From: a bacterium (Candidatus Gribaldobacteria) CG07_land_8_20_14_0_80_33_18
GTDB taxonomy: Bacteria; Patescibacteriota; Minisyncoccia; Minisyncoccales; CG1-02-41-26
Assembly: GCA_002779425.1 (NCBI GenBank)
Contig: PEWP01000003.1
Location: forward strand, 1 to 7,137
DNA: 7,137 nt
Direction: 5' to 3'
A program made the position numbers and the translations under genes. A model generated the notes under the pieces. That model was given only the letters and a program-made list of their open reading frames with translations, was not told the origin of the DNA and did not search any database. This document shows positions 5,105-7,137 of this stretch, piece after piece; the first letter of the stretch is position 1, and each line of letters opens with the position of its first letter.

Positions 5105-7137
5105 ATGGGTAAAAAATCAAGAGAAAAAAAAGAAAGAAAAGAAACAGGAGAGCTCAGACCTTATTTTGAGAGCGAAACGCCGTTTATTTCTTTTTGTCTT
5201 TTTATTGTCAAATTTGGGGTTTATGCTATTTTATTTACTCCTTTAATTTTTAGCGGTAAATTTTTCTTTCCTTTTGTTGGTCCGAAAAGTTTATATTTTA
5301 TGGGTCTCACCCAGGTAATTTTCTTTACTTGGCTTTTTTTAATTCTTCAAACAAAAAAATATCGGCCGACACCAAATGCTGTTTTCTATTCTCTATTGTT
5401 ATTTCTCATTATCGTTGTTCTCAGTTCAATTTTTGGCGCTGATTTCTTAAATTCTTTTTGGTCGAAATTTGAAAGAATGACAGGTCTCTTAATGATGTTC
5501 CATCTTTTCGCTTTCTTTCTGGTTATTTCTTCTGTTTTTAAAAAGGAATCTGATTGGCAAAAGTTTTTTAGTGTTTCTATTTTTGTTGCTGTTTTAATTA
5601 GTTTCCTTGCTTTGATGGATTGGGCAGGAGTTACGGCATTGAGAATTTCCGACCGGCGAGGAGCAACTATTGGCAATACTTCTTTTTTAGGAACTTATTT
5701 ATTATTTAATTTATTTTTTGCTATTTATTTAATTTTTAAATCAAGAAAAGGGTGGAGGATTTATTCTTTATTTTGTTTAGCAGTTATAGCTTCGGCTTTA
5801 TTTTTCGCTAATCCTGGCAGCGCCCGAGCAGCCAAAATATCTTTTTTAGGCGGCTTATTCTTATTTTTCTTGTTTTTCTTAGCTTTTTATTCTTCAAAAC
5901 GATGGATTAAAATTATTGGGAGAGTTCTTTTAATCATTTCTTTTGCAGCTCTTTTTGTAGCATTTTTCCTGGTTTTTCAGGAAGGAAATTTTATTAATCA
6001 GAAATTTGTAGAAATGGGAACAAAATCGCGAGTAGCTACTGCTGAAATAGCCCTCAAAGGATTTAAAGAAAAACCTCTTCTTGGTTGGGGGCCAGAAAAT
6101 TTTGAATTAGCTTTTTTTAAATATTTTGACCCCAAACTGCACTTAGGAGAATACGGCGGCGAGGTTTGGTTTGATAGAACCCATAATATTGTTTTTGATA
6201 CCTTAGTAAGCATTGGCATATTTGGGTTTTTAAGCTACCTTTTAATTTTTGGAGCTCTATTTTATTTTTTATGGAAGAAATATCTTAGAGAAAAAACAAT
6301 TGATTTTTGGACGGTTTCTATTTTTTCCGTTATTCCTATTTCTTATTTTATTCAAAATATAACTGTTTTTGATATGATTTCCAGCTATTTGATGTTTTTC
6401 TTTGTCCTCGGGTTTGTGGCAAGTTTTGCCAAAAAAGGCCCGGAAGGCGGTCAAAAAATAATCCTTCAATCTCATCCAATTTTATCCTTACTTATCTTGC
6501 TTGCTTTTTTTGTTAGTTTTATTAAGTATTTTATCCTGCCGCTTCAAGCAGATTCTTTATTAATAAAAGCAGTTAACGCCTCTACTTCTGAGAAAAGAAT
6601 TGAACTTTATAAAAAAACCTTAGCCGCTTCTCCCTTAGGGAGATATCAGATTAGGGAGTTTCTTGCCCAGACAACCCAGGGAAATACTCAGGCCAATTTT
6701 AACCAACCAAACAAAGAAGACATAAAAAAAGAACTCGATTTTATGATTGAAGAGTTGGAAAAAACTAAAAAAGAAAGTCCGCTTGATTATAAATCTATTT
6801 TGCGGTTAGGTCAGCTTTATATGCTTTATGGCTTGATTGAGCCCCCGGGGCTCCAAAAGTTTTCTTTAGCTGAAAATACTTTTAAACAAGCGATTTCCCT
6901 TTTTCCCAATAATCAACAAGGTTATTGGACTTTTGCCCAAGTAAAACTTTATCAAGGAGATATTGAGCAGGCGCTGTTATTGGCAGAAAAAGCAACTGAG
7001 CTTGAACCAAGATTATTAAATTCTCATTTAATAGAACTTCAAATTGCCAAATTGAAGGAAGATAAAGATTTGTTAAAAAAGAAAGTTGACGAAGCAATTA
7101 AAATTAACCCTTTATGGGAATCAGACCTCAAAAAATT
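5105..7137 (+). CDS. O-antigen ligase/polymerase (Wzy_C) family membrane protein with C-terminal TPRs, truncated at window edge
   Basis: Open from ATG 5105 to the window end (677 codons), so the C-terminus is missing. A lysine-rich cytoplasmic N-terminus (residues 2-13) precedes about eleven or twelve hydrophobic segments, the first near 27-49 and the last near residues 455-480. Family landmarks are RRGATIGNTSFLGTYL (184-199), PLLGWGPENF (324-333) in the large extracytoplasmic loop, and DRTHN (357-361) followed by a helix containing SIGIFGFLSYL, as in Wzy_C/WaaL/PglL proteins. R309 of SRVATAEIALKG sits where the family has its conserved Arg, but the Trp often following it is replaced by A313. 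From about residue 560, helical repeats with the TPR pattern appear (LGQLYMLYG, AENTFKQAISLFPNN, AEKATELEP). They are probably extracytoplasmic and serve acceptor or partner binding. Expected role: polymerisation of lipid-linked repeat units or transfer of the glycan to an acceptor (protein or lipid). Which of these cannot be decided. Residues 579-583 are coded by a GC-rich palindrome. Confidence 0.88.
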   Translation, partial: MGKKSREKKERKETGELRPYFESETPFISFCLFIVKFGVYAILFTPLIFSGKFFFPFVGPKSLYFMGLTQVIFFTWLFLILQTKKYRPTPNAVFYSLLLFLIIVVLSSIFGADFLNSFWSKFERMTGLLMMFHLFAFFLVISSVFKKESDWQKFFSVSIFVAVLISFLALMDWAGVTALRISDRRGATIGNTSFLGTYLLFNLFFAIYLIFKSRKGWRIYSLFCLAVIASALFFANPGSARAAKISFLGGLFLFFLFFLAFYSSKRWIKIIGRVLLIISFAALFVAFFLVFQEGNFINQKFVEMGTKSRVATAEIALKGFKEKPLLGWGPENFELAFFKYFDPKLHLGEYGGEVWFDRTHNIVFDTLVSIGIFGFLSYLLIFGALFYFLWKKYLREKTIDFWTVSIFSVIPISYFIQNITVFDMISSYLMFFFVLGFVASFAKKGPEGGQKIILQSHPILSLLILLAFFVSFIKYFILPLQADSLLIKAVNASTSEKRIELYKKTLAASPLGRYQIREFLAQTTQGNTQANFNQPNKEDIKKELDFMIEELEKTKKESPLDYKSILRLGQLYMLYGLIEPPGLQKFSLAENTFKQAISLFPNNQQGYWTFAQVKLYQGDIEQALLLAEKATELEPRLLNSHLIELQIAKLKEDKDLLKKKVDEAIKINPLWESDLKK
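6839..6853. repeat. GC-rich 15-bp near-perfect palindrome in TPR-coding region
   Basis: GAGCCCC-C-GGGGCTC has two 7-bp inverted arms around one central base, the same architecture (and the same GAG...CTC ends) as the repeat at 1964-1976 and 3208-3220. Thirteen of its fifteen bases are G or C in an AT-rich gene. It fills exactly five codons (EPPGL, 579-583) in a probable loop between two TPR helices. It could be ordinary coding sequence, because Pro/Gly loops are natural there. Confidence 0.45.

Noticed and set aside
5058..5246. 62-residue plus-strand frame crossing the divergent promoter
   Set aside because: It overlaps the true Wzy_C gene in another frame and the start of the sugar transferase; its translation is low-complexity.
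1..7137. Alternative genetic code (TGA read as glycine, as in Gracilibacteria/SR1)
   Set aside because: All major genes read through without in-frame TGA, the GT4 gene ends naturally at TGA, and glycine motifs use GGN codons.
1..7137. CRISPR arrays, tRNA/rRNA genes, insertion sequences, riboswitches
   Set aside because: Almost all bases are coding; no spaced direct repeats, tRNA-like cloverleaf, transposase or long leader was seen.

Overview
The window is an AT-rich stretch (roughly one third G+C, judged by eye) of a bacterial chromosome that carries part of a cell-surface polysaccharide / glycoconjugate locus. Lys/Ile/Phe-rich proteins, almost no intergenic space, absence of clear Shine-Dalgarno sequences, and an O-antigen-ligase-like protein fused to TPR repeats together suggest a member of the Candidate Phyla Radiation (Patescibacteria, Parcubacteria/Microgenomates-like). 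This is an inference; no marker gene is present. The standard genetic code fits: TGA is used as a stop, and no large gene contains an in-frame TGA.

Layout: (1) bases 1-737, minus: 3' truncated SAM methyltransferase with an N-terminal zinc-ribbon (Trm112-like) segment. (2) 741-2624, minus: full-length glutamine-hydrolysing asparagine synthase, 3 nt upstream of the methyltransferase and surely co-transcribed with it. (3) 2625-2676: divergent promoter spacer. (4) 2677-3780, plus: GT4 glycosyltransferase. (5) 3753-5078, minus: polyprenyl-phosphate sugar-1-phosphate transferase (WbaP/WcaJ type) overlapping the GT4 gene tail-to-tail by 28 bp. (6) 5079-5104: a 26-bp divergent promoter spacer centred on a perfect 14-bp palindrome. 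(7) 5105 to the window end, plus: O-antigen ligase/polymerase (Wzy_C) family membrane protein with C-terminal TPRs, open at the window edge. No gene-free stretch longer than 60 bp exists.

How they fit together: the sugar transferase would load the first sugar phosphate on undecaprenyl phosphate at the cytoplasmic face. The GT4 enzyme would extend the chain, and the methyltransferase and the asparagine-synthase-like amidotransferase may decorate or supply building blocks. The Wzy_C-TPR protein would polymerise the glycan or transfer it to an acceptor outside the membrane. No flippase is visible in the window.

The most unusual signal is a set of short palindromes, rich in G+C or otherwise out of character, that sit in frame inside four of the five genes, each at a probable linker or loop. 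One of them, an exact 17-mer, occurs in both the asparagine synthase and the glycosyltransferase gene, and in the latter it is joined to a 15-bp tandem duplication. This resembles in-gene palindromic repeat elements such as those described in Rickettsia, and deserves a genome-wide check.
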